From positions 186,001-250,000 of the forward strand of contig WFUF01000025.1 in NCBI GenBank assembly GCA_015485155.1: a stretch of DNA of 64,000 nucleotides. The letters run 5' to 3'. Each line of letters opens with the position of its first letter. Positions within the stretch are counted from its first letter, which is position 1. Position numbers and translations under genes: made by a program. The DNA is from Robiginitomaculum sp. Its GTDB lineage: Bacteria; Pseudomonadota; Alphaproteobacteria; Caulobacterales; Maricaulaceae. Under the pieces are notes generated by a model. It was not told the origin of the DNA. It did not search any database and was given only the letters and a program-made list of their open reading frames with translations. This document shows positions 45,846-54,402 of the stretch, piece after piece.

Positions 45846-46253
45846 CTAGTTTTCCAGATCCCGAAATTCCCTGCGCAATTTCCACTCCTTTGAAGTGACA
45901 GAGCGCTCAAGATCGGCCAGTCGATCATCCATATCCCGGAACTGATACCGCAAATTCGAAAATGTGGTAGAGGGGTGTTTTTCCACCGCCCGCCAGAACG
46001 CATCTTCATCCGGTCTTAAGTTTGTCCGCATATCCCTATTGCGGACCGGCATAAAGAGACAGGCGACAAAATATGCAATAATTGAAATCGGCCCAAGAAT
46101 AAAAATTGACACAAACCAGCCAATGCGAACCAGAATAACGTCTATATTGAAATAATCGGCAAACCCGGCACAAACACCACACAAAACCCCATTTAGCTTG
46201 TTACGATACAAACGGTGTGGATTAGGTGGTCTTGAATACTCATTATTCCTCAT
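45846..46253 (-). CDS. pspC: Phage shock protein C (PspC)
   Basis: The protein has about 135 residues from ATG 46253; an upstream in-frame start (46283) lies inside pspB. The PspC domain is NPHRLYRNKLNGVLCGVCAG, then a transmembrane stretch with VRIGWFVSIFILGPISIIAY and FVACLFMPV. The C-terminal 65 residues form a polar coiled coil. PspC is an inner-membrane sensor that, with PspB, releases PspF from PspA inhibition under membrane stress. It overlaps pspB by about 11 bases. Confidence 0.9.
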   Translation of the reverse strand: MRNNEYSRPPNPHRLYRNKLNGVLCGVCAGFADYFNIDVILVRIGWFVSIFILGPISIIAYFVACLFMPVRNRDMRTNLRPDEDAFWRAVEKHPSTTFSNLRYQFRDMDDRLADLERSVTSKEWKLRREFRDLEN

Positions 46254-46464
46254 TTTTTTTTCTCCAATCTGGCTGCTCGGCATCTAAAATCGCTTCTAGG
46301 GAAACAATGCGGCTTTCCATCCGCCGGGCACTGCGCCACAAATCCTCAAGCATGTGCTCATCCTCAGCTGACAAGCCCTTACCCTCTGCCCATTTTGTAA
46401 TATGGTGGAAAACAATCCACACCACAGCCAGAATAAAGGTAAATATGATAACTAGCTCTTCCAT
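46243..46464 (-). CDS. pspB: Phage shock protein B (PspB)
   Basis: The 73-residue protein has a transmembrane helix at residues 3-22 (ELVIIFTFILAVVWIVFHHI), a polar coiled-coil (EDEHMLEDLWRSARRMESRI) and a length typical of PspB. It works with PspC at the inner membrane. It lies 33 bases after pspA. Confidence 0.9.
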   Translation of the reverse strand: MEELVIIFTFILAVVWIVFHHITKWAEGKGLSAEDEHMLEDLWRSARRMESRIVSLEAILDAEQPDWRKKNEE

Positions 46465-46497
46465 GAAACTTCTCTCTTTTTAATGGCCATATGCGGA

Positions 46498-47187
46498 TTA
46501 CGCTTTTGCTTTTGCTTTTGCTTTGTGTTTGCTGGCCATTTGAGCTTTTAATTCCGATAGCTCAAGCTCGACATTTTCCTCGCCTTCCAATTCCTCAAAC
46601 TGACTTTTCAAGCTTTTGGCCTGATTAAGGTCAAAGGCATCTGCCTGGGCCTCCAGCTCATCTACTTTGCGCTCCAACGCCGCATAGCGGCTTAAAGCAT
46701 CCTCGATCTTGTGATCAGCAACGGTTTCACGCACCCTTAGCCGGTTTTGTGCGGTTCCTGCGCGGATTAACAGGGCTTTGTGCTTGGCCTTGGCCTCATC
46801 CAGCTTGTCCTGAAGTTTTGCCATATCCGATTCAGCCTTATCAATTGCCTGATCAATAATATCCAGCTCATTGCGCAAAGCCTCAACCATGCTTGCAGCC
46901 TTGGCTTTGGCCTGCAGTGCTCCTCTGGCCAGATCCTCGCGGCCCTTGCTAACTGCCAGCTCTGCCTTGTCCGACCACTCCGCACAAGACGCCTTAAACC
47001 TGGTCAGTTTGCGACTAACATCCTTTTTGTCGGCAATAGCCCTGGCTGCTGCGGTGCGCACCTCAATTAACGTATCTTCCATTTCCTGAATGATCAGCCG
47101 GGCAATTTTTTCAGGATCTTCGGCCCGCTCCAGCATGGAATTGATGTTTGAATTGATAATATCGCCCATTCGCGAAAAAATACCCAT
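46498..47187 (-). CDS. pspA: Phage shock protein A (PspA/IM30)
   Basis: The 229-residue protein is nearly all coiled coil, starting MGIFSRMGDIINSNINSMLE, the amphipathic membrane helix of PspA, then DPEKIARLIIQEMEDTLIEV. PspA binds PspF in unstressed cells and forms protective membrane oligomers under stress. The C-terminus ends in KHKAKAKAKA, coded by a six-base (GCTTTT) repeat at 46502-46525 on the plus strand. It is 45 bases after the 56-residue gene. Confidence 0.94.
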   Translation of the reverse strand: MGIFSRMGDIINSNINSMLERAEDPEKIARLIIQEMEDTLIEVRTAAARAIADKKDVSRKLTRFKASCAEWSDKAELAVSKGREDLARGALQAKAKAASMVEALRNELDIIDQAIDKAESDMAKLQDKLDEAKAKHKALLIRAGTAQNRLRVRETVADHKIEDALSRYAALERKVDELEAQADAFDLNQAKSLKSQFEELEGEENVELELSELKAQMASKHKAKAKAKA

Positions 47188-47232
47188 AATCTTTCTCCTG
47201 ATTTATATGAAACACCGGATCAATGGATCGCC

Positions 47233-47403
47233 TTAAAAGAACAATCCACCAATCAACAATCCGGCAATAAAGAAACCCCAGCACTCCATCGGCCGGGTTC
47301 GCAAATAGCGCCAGAATTTTGATGTTATCTCGCGCCAGTCATCAGCAGCCGCCTGTGATCTTGGGTCTCTTATATCTTCGTAAGGGTCATATTTTTTTGT
47401 CAT
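47233..47403 (-). CDS. Psp-operon first gene: 56-residue single-pass membrane protein
   Basis: This frame is in none of the obvious longer frames. It reads MTKKYDPYEDIRDPRSQAAD, then a Trp-rich stretch (DWREITSKFWRYLRT), and ends with a hydrophobic C-terminal helix (residues 40-56, WGFFIAGLLIGGLFF). It is likely an inner-membrane protein with a cytoplasmic N-terminus. It lies between the sigma-54 promoter and pspA, so it should be induced with them. The ATG is close to an AGGA that is only one to two bases upstream, so the ribosome site is weak. I recognise no family; PspD/PspG-like roles are possible. Confidence 0.75.
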   Translation of the reverse strand: MTKKYDPYEDIRDPRSQAAADDWREITSKFWRYLRTRPMECWGFFIAGLLIGGLFF

Positions 47404-47466
47404 TTCCTGCTCACTTGTTAAACCTGGTTGTAGATATCCGGCAATAATCCGGTGTGGTTAATAGAT

Positions 47467-47482
47467 AGCAAGCACCGTGCCA
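47467..47482 (-). promoter_or_regulatory. Sigma-54 -24/-12 promoter of the psp operon
   Basis: Reading on the minus strand, TGGCAC-GGTGC-TTGCT matches the sigma-54 consensus TGGCAC-N5-TTGCW at every defined position. The predicted start is near 47455, about 50 bases before the first gene's ATG at 47403. The activator must be PspF, whose gene is 130 bases away on the other strand. Confidence 0.9.
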
Positions 47483-47540
47483 GTTTGTGCCAGAGTCATA
47501 ACTATATGTTATATTTGAGTAAATTCTGTGGGGGCTCTAA

Positions 47541-47588
47541 TTCACAAACTCAATAACGTGAAAATCACTTATTTTTATTGAAAATCAC
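47541..47588. promoter_or_regulatory. Candidate PspF upstream activating sites
   Basis: Two direct copies of GAAAATCAC start at 47560 and 47580, 20 bases or two helical turns apart, and TTCAC...GTGAA (47541-47545 and 47558-47562) is an inverted pair. They lie 60-120 bases upstream of the sigma-54 promoter, the usual distance for enhancer sites. They also abut the start of pspF (47612), so PspF could repress itself. Confidence 0.6.
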
Positions 47589-47611
47589 AGAAAACCTGGT
47601 ACTATTCACAG

Positions 47612-48667
47612 ATGTTGTCAGAAGATGCGCTCCCGCCATTGATCGGCCAGTCCGTAGAGTTTTTAAGCACGCTGGATCGAATATCCAAAGCGGCAGGGCT
47701 TGACCGGCCTCTGCTAATTATCGGGGAGCGGGGCACCGGCAAGGAATTGATGGCGGCCCGCGCTCATTTTTTATCAAACCGCTGGGCAGAAAACTATATT
47801 TCGGTAAATTGCGCGGCCCTGTCCGAAACCTTGCTCGAAAGCGAATTGTTTGGTCATGAGGCCGGGGCCTTTACCGGGGCAACCAAACGCTATATCGGGC
47901 GTTTTGAGCGAGCAAATAAAGGCACATTGTTTCTTGACGAGATTGCCGGGGCCTCTTTAAGGGTGCAGGAGAAAGTCCTGCGAATTGTCGAATATGGCGA
48001 GTTTGAACGGGTGGGGGGAACAAAAACCCTGCGCTGTGATGTTCGCTTGATCGGGGCAACCAATCTTGATTTGCCAAAACAGGTTCAAGCAGGAAAATTT
48101 CGCGCCGACCTGCTCGACAGGCTGGCTTTTGAGGTGATCACTCTGCCTCCCTTACGAGCGCGCTGGGAGGACATTCCGGTTTTAGCCCAGCATTTTGCTC
48201 AAAACATAACCCGTGAAACCGGGCAAAACCCTTTTGGCGGGTTCTCAATGGAGGCCATGGAGGTGTTGATGACACACCATTGGCCGGGCAATATTCGTGA
48301 GCTTAAAAATGTAGTGGAGCGCAATACTTATCACGCCCATGCCAGGAATGAGCTTAAACAGACTATTGTTGAGGATATTTTACTGGATCCCTTTAGCTCT
48401 CCATGGCGGCCGGATACTTCGGCAACAATCCAAACCGGCAATACGAAAACCGGGCAGGAGATGAATTTGCCGGAGCCAGATTTGGCAAAACCGTTTATAG
48501 AGCAGACCAACCGCTTTGAGAGGGTATTATTGCGCCGCGCCATGCGAGCCAATCAGCAACATATTGGCAAAAGCGCAAAGGCGCTTGATCTAAGCTATGA
48601 TCAAATGCGCCATTATCTGAAAAAACATAAATTGCTGGCAAAACGCAAAACAGACCAGCCAAACTGA
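47612..48667 (+). CDS. pspF: PspF-type sigma-54 activator
   Basis: The 351-residue protein is a sigma-54 AAA+ activator with no receiver domain, as in E. coli PspF. Walker A GERGTGKE at residues 38-45, GAFTGA at 85-90, Walker B LFLDEIAG, and a C-terminal helix-turn-helix (QQHIGKSAKALDLSYDQMRH). It drives the psp operon when PspA releases it. It is divergent from the psp genes, as in many bacteria. Confidence 0.9.
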   Translation: MLSEDALPPLIGQSVEFLSTLDRISKAAGLDRPLLIIGERGTGKELMAARAHFLSNRWAENYISVNCAALSETLLESELFGHEAGAFTGATKRYIGRFERANKGTLFLDEIAGASLRVQEKVLRIVEYGEFERVGGTKTLRCDVRLIGATNLDLPKQVQAGKFRADLLDRLAFEVITLPPLRARWEDIPVLAQHFAQNITRETGQNPFGGFSMEAMEVLMTHHWPGNIRELKNVVERNTYHAHARNELKQTIVEDILLDPFSSPWRPDTSATIQTGNTKTGQEMNLPEPDLAKPFIEQTNRFERVLLRRAMRANQQHIGKSAKALDLSYDQMRHYLKKHKLLAKRKTDQPN

Positions 48668-48730
48668 TTATTAACCAGATTGCCCTATATTGCTGACAAC
48701 AATTAAGAACCCTGTCAAAAGAGCGGGCAT

Positions 48731-49594
48731 ATGAACGACAAGCAAGCACCTTATCCTGAGTTCCCCTATCCTGAGTTCAAAGAGCGGCGCAAAGGTCAAA
48801 GGCATCTGCACTTCATAAACAGTCTGTTTGACAAGATTGACTTTAACCAAACCGTTGAACGCATCACCGAGCGGCCCACTGGCTCAGCATTTCGTTTCGT
48901 GGTTACCCCGAATGTTGATCATCTGGTTCGGATGCAAAGCGAGCCAGACTGGATAAAAAAAATATATGCAGAGGCTTGGCTTACCGTCTGTGATTCCAGA
49001 ATTTTGGAACTGATGGCCTGGCTGTCAGGTGAAAAGCTTGCGGTAACGCCGGGATCTGATTTGACAGAAAGCTTGTTTGAAAACCATATCGATCGGCACG
49101 AACCAATTACTATTGTTGGTGCAAGCAGGGCGGTAATAGATGCGCTGGCTGTGCGTTATGGCTTGACTGATATACGCTGGCATGAGCCACCGATGGGGTT
49201 GCGCAAGAACCTGCTGGCTATAGAGCAATGTGCGGAATTTGTCGCCATGAACCCGGCCCGGTTTACCTTCTTGTGTGTTGGCTCTCCCCAGCAGGAAATG
49301 GTTGCCAGAGCCTGTTTGCGCCGGGGGGATTGCGAAGGAACAGGTCTTTGTGTCGGCGCAAGCCTGGATTTTCTGGCCGGAAAAGTCGCCCGCGCCCCAA
49401 AATGGATGCAAAAAGCGCGGATTGAATGGCTGCACCGCCTGCTTAGTGAGCCCAGGCGGATGTGGCGGCGCTATCTGGTTACCGGCCCAAAAATTATTTT
49501 GCTCTGGTGGCAATGGCAAAAAAACTGCAAAAGCAAGCAGGATACGCAAAATCCGGTATCTTTGGAAACACAAACCGGCAGCACAAAGACTTGA
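48731..49594 (+). CDS. WecG/TagA/CpsF-family glycosyltransferase
   Basis: The 287-residue protein shows the WecG/TagA motifs FRFVVTPNVDHLVRM, LTVCDSRILELMAWLSG and FLCVGSPQQEMVARACLRR, then VGASLDFLAGKVARAPKWMQ and ARIEWLHRLLSEPRRMWRRY. Such enzymes transfer N-acetylmannosamine-type sugars onto lipid-linked acceptors. The N-terminus has a direct repeat, YPEF-P-YPEF, from a 15-base tandem repeat (48752-48778). It is downstream of pspF by 63 bases. Confidence 0.85.
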   Translation: MNDKQAPYPEFPYPEFKERRKGQRHLHFINSLFDKIDFNQTVERITERPTGSAFRFVVTPNVDHLVRMQSEPDWIKKIYAEAWLTVCDSRILELMAWLSGEKLAVTPGSDLTESLFENHIDRHEPITIVGASRAVIDALAVRYGLTDIRWHEPPMGLRKNLLAIEQCAEFVAMNPARFTFLCVGSPQQEMVARACLRRGDCEGTGLCVGASLDFLAGKVARAPKWMQKARIEWLHRLLSEPRRMWRRYLVTGPKIILLWWQWQKNCKSKQDTQNPVSLETQTGSTKT

Positions 49595-49627
49595 CGCAAT
49601 ACCTTGAATCTTCGTAACCCTTATCCC

Positions 49628-49840
49628 GTCGGTATGTTTGCAAGCAAGGCCATGGGTAATGGCTGAGCCTGCAAACATGACAACAGGGAATACGGTGAGA
49701 AATTTATTTCAAATCCGTAACTGTGCCCGCAGCCGTAAGCGGTTGGCCGAGCGCAAAACCCACTGGAGCAGATCGTTAGAAAATGCTTTGGGAAGGGGTG
49801 CTCAATGGCTGTTAATCCGTAAGTCGGAAGACCTGCCGAC
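49628..49840 (+). ncRNA. Cobalamin (AdoCbl) riboswitch
   Basis: The region has the cobalamin aptamer signature: P1 stem GTCGG (49628-49632) with CCGAC (49836-49840), GGGAATACGGTG, AATCCGTAACTGTGCCCGCA, GCCGTAAGCG, CCACTGG, GGGAAGG and the B12 box AGTCGGAAGACCTGCC (49822-49837). It lies 128 bases before the predicted btuB start and would repress the btu operon when cobalamin is plentiful. Expression platform is not resolved; TCTGA/TCAGA hairpin after it (about 49853-49869) is a candidate. Confidence 0.95.
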
Positions 49841-49967
49841 ACTCGTCCGCTTCTGATCCGGGGTCAGATCATCAAAGCGCGGGTACATCAATACCGTTCG
49901 TGGCGAAATGTTTTGGTTTTCGGCAATTGACCTGTTCAAGAGCCGTAATTTGTCATGGAGAACGACA

Positions 49968-51848
49968 TTGAGAGTCAAATTATCCCTTATTATATCTACA
50001 GGCCTGCTTGGCCTTGCATTTCCTGCTCTGGCACAAGAGCCGGAAGAAAAATCTATAAAAGAACCGGATGAGATCATACTGGTTACCGGCGCCAGAGTTC
50101 CGGTGCCGGTAACTAAATATACCGGATCAGCAAGTGTGCTTGATGAAAAACAAATTCTGGCACGGGGCGATGAGTTTGTAACCGATGCCTTGCGCCGTAT
50201 TCCAGGTGTGGCGGTTAATCGCTCTGGACCTGTTGGGGCTTTAACTCAGGTGCGCCTGCGTGGATCGGAGGCTAATCAGGTTCTGGTTCTGATAGATGGA
50301 ATTGAGGCCAGCGACCCCTTTTCCGGCAGTTTCGGGTTTTCATCCCTAACCAGTGCCGGAGTACAAAGGATTGAAATTCTGCGCGGTGAGCAATCTGCCC
50401 TGTGGGGAACCGATGCCATTGGCGGGGTTATCCAGATACTGACCGAGCCTGACAAGCAGGGCGAAAGTCTGGAAACACGGTTTGAAGCAGGCTCCTTGCA
50501 AACCCGTTCCGGATCTTTGGATGCGGCAAAAGTACGCGGACAGACAAAGCTATGGCTTAATTTGTCCGGCATGCAAACCGCAGGCTATGACGTCTCTGGT
50601 CAAAATGGCGAACAAGACGGATTTTCGCAACTTTCAGCTTCCGGCGGCATTAATTATGACATTGGCGCAAATTGGGCTGTTAAATTGCGTGGACGAAGCA
50701 CAAAGGCCAATGCTCAGTTTGACAGTGATACTGACTTTGACGGTCGGCTGAACGATACCTTGTCCGAGCTTGACAGCGATTTGTCTTTGGGTCGGATAGC
50801 TTTGGTGGGAAACAGCCTGAATGACCGCCTGACAAATGAGATATCCGCCTCTTATTTACGAAGCACAACCAGATCCGGCGGCAACACCTCCATTGGTCAA
50901 CGAACTCGCCTTGGCTGGCAGATCAGCACTGACTGGGAAACAGGATCTATACAGCACCGACTCACAGGAATAATTGAGGGCCGGTTCGAAACCTATCAAA
51001 ATGACGGCGGTGCCGGGTCAGGCATCAATCAGCGCCAAGAATCAAATCAGGTTTCAGGCGCTTTTGACTATCAGGCAGATCGCGGGCCTGTAACGTTCTC
51101 GGTTTCAGCGCGGCATGATCAAAATGATTTGTTTGAAAATGCAAATGCCTTTCGTGCCGGGCTGGCCTGGAACATTGCTGCCACCAACAGCAAAATCCAC
51201 GCCTCCGCAGGTCAGGGCGTCAAGAACCCCGGTTTTTTTGAATTGTTTGGTTATTTTCCGGCATTTTTTGTCGGAAACCCCAATTTGAAGCCAGAAAAAT
51301 CCACCGGGTTTGAGCTGGGCTGGGTGCAGGGTTTTTCCAACGGCTCTGCCTCGGTAACAGTGTTTAGCTCAGAGCTGCAAAACGAGATCTATACAGATTT
51401 TGGTGCCTTTCCGGCCACTGCCCGCAACCGGGCAAATAATAGCACCCGTGAAGGGGTGGAGCTTGCTGCTGATATCAATTTATCCAGAGGGCTTGGCGCT
51501 TCTGGCTCCATGAGCTTTCTTCGATCACAGGAGGCCGGTGTGCAAGAAATTCGCCGTCCCAACTTTATGGCCAGCTTCTCGGTTTTTTGGAGCGATCCGG
51601 CGGAGAACTGGCAAATTGCTCTTGGTCTGGATCAAAACGGTAAAATGACAGATATTGATTTTAGTACATTTCAAACCGTAACCCTGCCGGCGTACACATT
51701 GCTGCGCGGTAAAATTTCCAGAAGAGTAAGCGACAAGCTAAACATTTATGTTAGAGGCGAAAACCTGTCCAATTCCCGCTATACCGAAGTGGTTGGATAT
51801 CGGGCACAGGAAAGGACGCTATATGGCGGTATTTCTGCGCAATTCTAA
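49968..51848 (+). CDS. btuB: Vitamin B12 TonB-dependent receptor BtuB, TTG start
   Basis: The protein is 626 residues from a TTG at 49968, which follows GGAG by seven bases and begins a typical signal peptide (RVKLSLIISTGLLGLAFPALA). The frame also opens at ATG 49908, which would add 20 residues before the signal. A TonB box-like DEIILVTG, a plug domain (DALRRIPGVAVNRSGPVGAL, QVLVLIDGIEASDPF, VQRIEILRGEQSALWGTDA) and a barrel ending in phenylalanine (YGGISAQF) follow. It takes up cobalamin through the outer membrane with TonB. The btuF start overlaps its end. Confidence 0.92.
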   Translation: MRVKLSLIISTGLLGLAFPALAQEPEEKSIKEPDEIILVTGARVPVPVTKYTGSASVLDEKQILARGDEFVTDALRRIPGVAVNRSGPVGALTQVRLRGSEANQVLVLIDGIEASDPFSGSFGFSSLTSAGVQRIEILRGEQSALWGTDAIGGVIQILTEPDKQGESLETRFEAGSLQTRSGSLDAAKVRGQTKLWLNLSGMQTAGYDVSGQNGEQDGFSQLSASGGINYDIGANWAVKLRGRSTKANAQFDSDTDFDGRLNDTLSELDSDLSLGRIALVGNSLNDRLTNEISASYLRSTTRSGGNTSIGQRTRLGWQISTDWETGSIQHRLTGIIEGRFETYQNDGGAGSGINQRQESNQVSGAFDYQADRGPVTFSVSARHDQNDLFENANAFRAGLAWNIAATNSKIHASAGQGVKNPGFFELFGYFPAFFVGNPNLKPEKSTGFELGWVQGFSNGSASVTVFSSELQNEIYTDFGAFPATARNRANNSTREGVELAADINLSRGLGASGSMSFLRSQEAGVQEIRRPNFMASFSVFWSDPAENWQIALGLDQNGKMTDIDFSTFQTVTLPAYTLLRGKISRRVSDKLNIYVRGENLSNSRYTEVVGYRAQERTLYGGISAQF

Positions 51849-52695
51849 CCGGTCAGTCTTCAGGGCCATTGGCAACCTTGTTGCTGTATTGGCCCTGTTT
51901 GCTACCAGCAATACGCTGGCGCAGGGGGTGGCATCGACCTCGCTTTGCTCTGATGCTTATGTTCTGGAGATGGTAGAACCAGAGCGCATAAAAGCGCTTT
52001 CATGGCAGGCAGGCAGCCCGCTTTCCCTCGCGCCAAAACCCTTGCAGTCACTTGCTGGCGCCTGGGTGGAGGCCGAAACCCTGCTGGCTCTTGCCCCGGC
52101 GCAGCTTGTATTTGACGCGGGCACCAATGTTAAGATAGGCAAGCTGGCGATAGAAAGAGGCTCAGAGGTTTTTCAATTGCTACCTGCCAGCAATTTTGAG
52201 CAAATTAACCAAAACCGCAGAAATTTAGCCCGATTTTTAGGCAAAACCGAACAGGCCGAGACAATCATAGAAAAGCAAAATCAGCGAATAGCTGATCTTG
52301 CAGCGAAAAAGCACAATGAAAGCGGGCGCTTAAAAGTGCTGTATCTTACGCCAACGTTAGGAACCGCCGGCTCCAACACCCTCGTTGACAGCGCCATTAC
52401 TGCTGCCGGCGGGATCAACCTTGCTACAGAATATGGTATTTCCGGATGGGGACAGATACCGCTGGAACGGCTGATTTCCAATCCCCCCGACCTAATTGTC
52501 AGCAGCTTTTTCTCCGCCAAAACTCATTCCGTTCTGCAATTTCGCTCCAACCACTCCATTTTACGCAATCTACGAAAACAGGTTCCCGTCATACATATTT
52601 CCGGTGCGCTTTGGGTCTGTGCCGGGCCGCACCTTATTACGGCGGCAGAACTGATTGCCAATGAGTTGCAACAATTGCAAGGAAGGCGGCCATGA
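51823..52695 (+). CDS. btuF: BtuF-like periplasmic cobalamin-binding protein
   Basis: The protein has 290 residues from the ATG at 51823, which follows AGGAAAGG and overlaps the btuB stop by 26 bases. A signal peptide (about residues 1-34, ending SNTLAQ) leads to a class III periplasmic binding domain with LCSDAYVLEMVEPERIKAL, LLALAPAQLVFDAGT and ISNPPDLIVSSFF. It delivers cobalamin to BtuCD. There is no lipobox. Confidence 0.88.
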   Translation: MAVFLRNSNRSVFRAIGNLVAVLALFATSNTLAQGVASTSLCSDAYVLEMVEPERIKALSWQAGSPLSLAPKPLQSLAGAWVEAETLLALAPAQLVFDAGTNVKIGKLAIERGSEVFQLLPASNFEQINQNRRNLARFLGKTEQAETIIEKQNQRIADLAAKKHNESGRLKVLYLTPTLGTAGSNTLVDSAITAAGGINLATEYGISGWGQIPLERLISNPPDLIVSSFFSAKTHSVLQFRSNHSILRNLRKQVPVIHISGALWVCAGPHLITAAELIANELQQLQGRRP

Positions 52696-53681
52696 TGATA
52701 CGGATTGTTGCAACTTTGCTGTTTGTTTTGTTGGTTTTACTGCTCCTGTCATTAACATTGGGCCCATACAATATTTCGCTGGCAGAGGTTTTTGCTGCGC
52801 TCTTTGGCAAGGCCGATACCGCAGAGCAAACAGTCTTGTGGCAGATCAGACTGCCTAGATCCTTGCTGGCCATTATCGTTGGGGCTGGCCTGGGTGCCAG
52901 CGGAGCTGCTTTGCAGGGCCTGCTACGCAATCCTTTGGCCGATCCGGGGGTGGTGGGAATTTCCTCAACTGCAAGCCTGTTTGCTGCCCTTGCGATTTAT
53001 ACCGGAATCGCCACAAGCTTGCCCGGATCCTTATTTGTCGGCGCATTATCCGGAGCAGGGCTGGCAGCAATATTTCTTACAACCCTGTCGGCCTTGCGCG
53101 CATCGGTTACCAGCCTGATCCTTGGCGGTGTTGCCTTATCTGCTATTGCCACATCGCTAACGGCGTTATTGATGAATTTGTCGCCAAACCCCTGGGCATT
53201 ATCAGAAATTGCCTATTGGCTGATGGGCTCGGTAGCTGACCGGTCATTAGCTGATGTTGCAATTGCAGCCCCGCTGGTTGGCATTGGGGTGTTTGCCTTA
53301 ATGCAAAGCGGGCGCGGCCTTGATCTGCTGGCTCTTGGTGAAGATACCGCAATAACATCGGGTATTTCCATAACCCGAACCAGCTTTTGGGTAATAACAG
53401 GCTCTATGCTGTGCGTTGGAACCGGGGTGGCCAGCGCCGGAGCTGTCGGGTTTGTAGGGCTGGCTGCTCCGCATTTGGTGCGGCCCTTTTTTGGCTATAT
53501 GCCAAGCAGGATTATTTTGCCCTCTGCGCTGGTTGGTGGCGGGCTTTTATTGATTGCCGACATGGTTTCACGCCTGTTAAGTGGCCCTGGAACCCCGCTT
53601 TATCTTGGCGTGGTTACCGCCCTGCTTGGTGCCCCGCTATTTCTTATTCTGGTCTTTAAAGCTCAACGGCAAAGTATCTGA
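52692..53681 (+). CDS. btuC: BtuC-like ABC transporter permease
   Basis: The 329-residue FecCD-family permease has about ten transmembrane segments. Motifs: VLWQIRLPRSLLAIIVGAGL, ASGAALQGLLRNPLADPGVV and the cytoplasmic loop AGAVGFVGLAAPHLVRPFFG before the C-terminus. It is coupled by overlap with btuF (ATGA) and btuD (TGATATG). Confidence 0.92.
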   Translation: MMIRIVATLLFVLLVLLLLSLTLGPYNISLAEVFAALFGKADTAEQTVLWQIRLPRSLLAIIVGAGLGASGAALQGLLRNPLADPGVVGISSTASLFAALAIYTGIATSLPGSLFVGALSGAGLAAIFLTTLSALRASVTSLILGGVALSAIATSLTALLMNLSPNPWALSEIAYWLMGSVADRSLADVAIAAPLVGIGVFALMQSGRGLDLLALGEDTAITSGISITRTSFWVITGSMLCVGTGVASAGAVGFVGLAAPHLVRPFFGYMPSRIILPSALVGGGLLLIADMVSRLLSGPGTPLYLGVVTALLGAPLFLILVFKAQRQSI

Positions 53682-53682
53682 T

Positions 53683-54396
53683 ATGCTGGAAGTTTGTAAA
53701 ATATCACTGGATATGAATGCCCGCCCGGTTTTGCGGGATTTAAGCCTGCAAGTGCCGCCGGGCCTTAACATTGTGATCGGGCCTAATGGTTCTGGTAAAA
53801 CATCGCTGATACGTGCAATTGCAGGTTTAATCCCTGTAAAAAGCGGCCGGATTTTGTGGCGCGGCCAGGATGTCCTTAGCACAAAATCCGCAAATCGTGC
53901 GCAATGGATGGCTTATTTGGCACAAAACCCGCCTGTCCACTGGCCGCTGCTGGTTCGCCATCTGGTTGCCCTTGGTTGCCCAAATAGCAAAAACCCACCA
54001 GATGCTGTTTATCGCACTATGGATGATTGCGGGGTTTTACATCTTGCAGACCGCCGGATTGACCAGATTTCCGGCGGGGAGCGGGCGCGGGTGCTTCTGG
54101 CACGACTTTTGGCAGCAAATGCAGAGGTGTTGCTGGTTGATGAGCCTACCTCTTCCCTTGATCCGGCGCGGCAGCTAGACATGATGAAAATTTTGGGGAA
54201 ACAGGCAAAAAAAGGGAAAACCATATTGTGCGTTTTGCATGATTTGCCTTTGGCGGCACGGTTTGCCGATAATTTAATTCTGCTGGATTTTGGGCAAATA
54301 GTTTGTGAAGGGGAGCCTCAAACCGTGTTGCGCTCAGCAGAAATGCAGCGGGTTTTTAGTCTGAAATTTAATGCCAGCGGGTATTTAATGTTATAA
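53683..54396 (+). CDS. btuD: BtuD-like ABC transporter ATPase
   Basis: The 237-residue ATPase starts at ATG 53683; the upstream frame to 53581 overlaps btuC. Walker A GPNGSGKT, signature ISGGERARVL, Walker B VLLVDEPTSSLD and H-loop VLHDLPLAARF are all present. It energises cobalamin import with BtuC. Confidence 0.93.
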   Translation: MLEVCKISLDMNARPVLRDLSLQVPPGLNIVIGPNGSGKTSLIRAIAGLIPVKSGRILWRGQDVLSTKSANRAQWMAYLAQNPPVHWPLLVRHLVALGCPNSKNPPDAVYRTMDDCGVLHLADRRIDQISGGERARVLLARLLAANAEVLLVDEPTSSLDPARQLDMMKILGKQAKKGKTILCVLHDLPLAARFADNLILLDFGQIVCEGEPQTVLRSAEMQRVFSLKFNASGYLML

Positions 54397-54402
54397 CAGG
54401 GT

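Noticed and set aside
46502-46525. GCTTTT hexanucleotide repeat as a phase-variation switch in pspA
   Set aside because: The unit is six bases, so copy changes keep the frame and only alter a KA tail.
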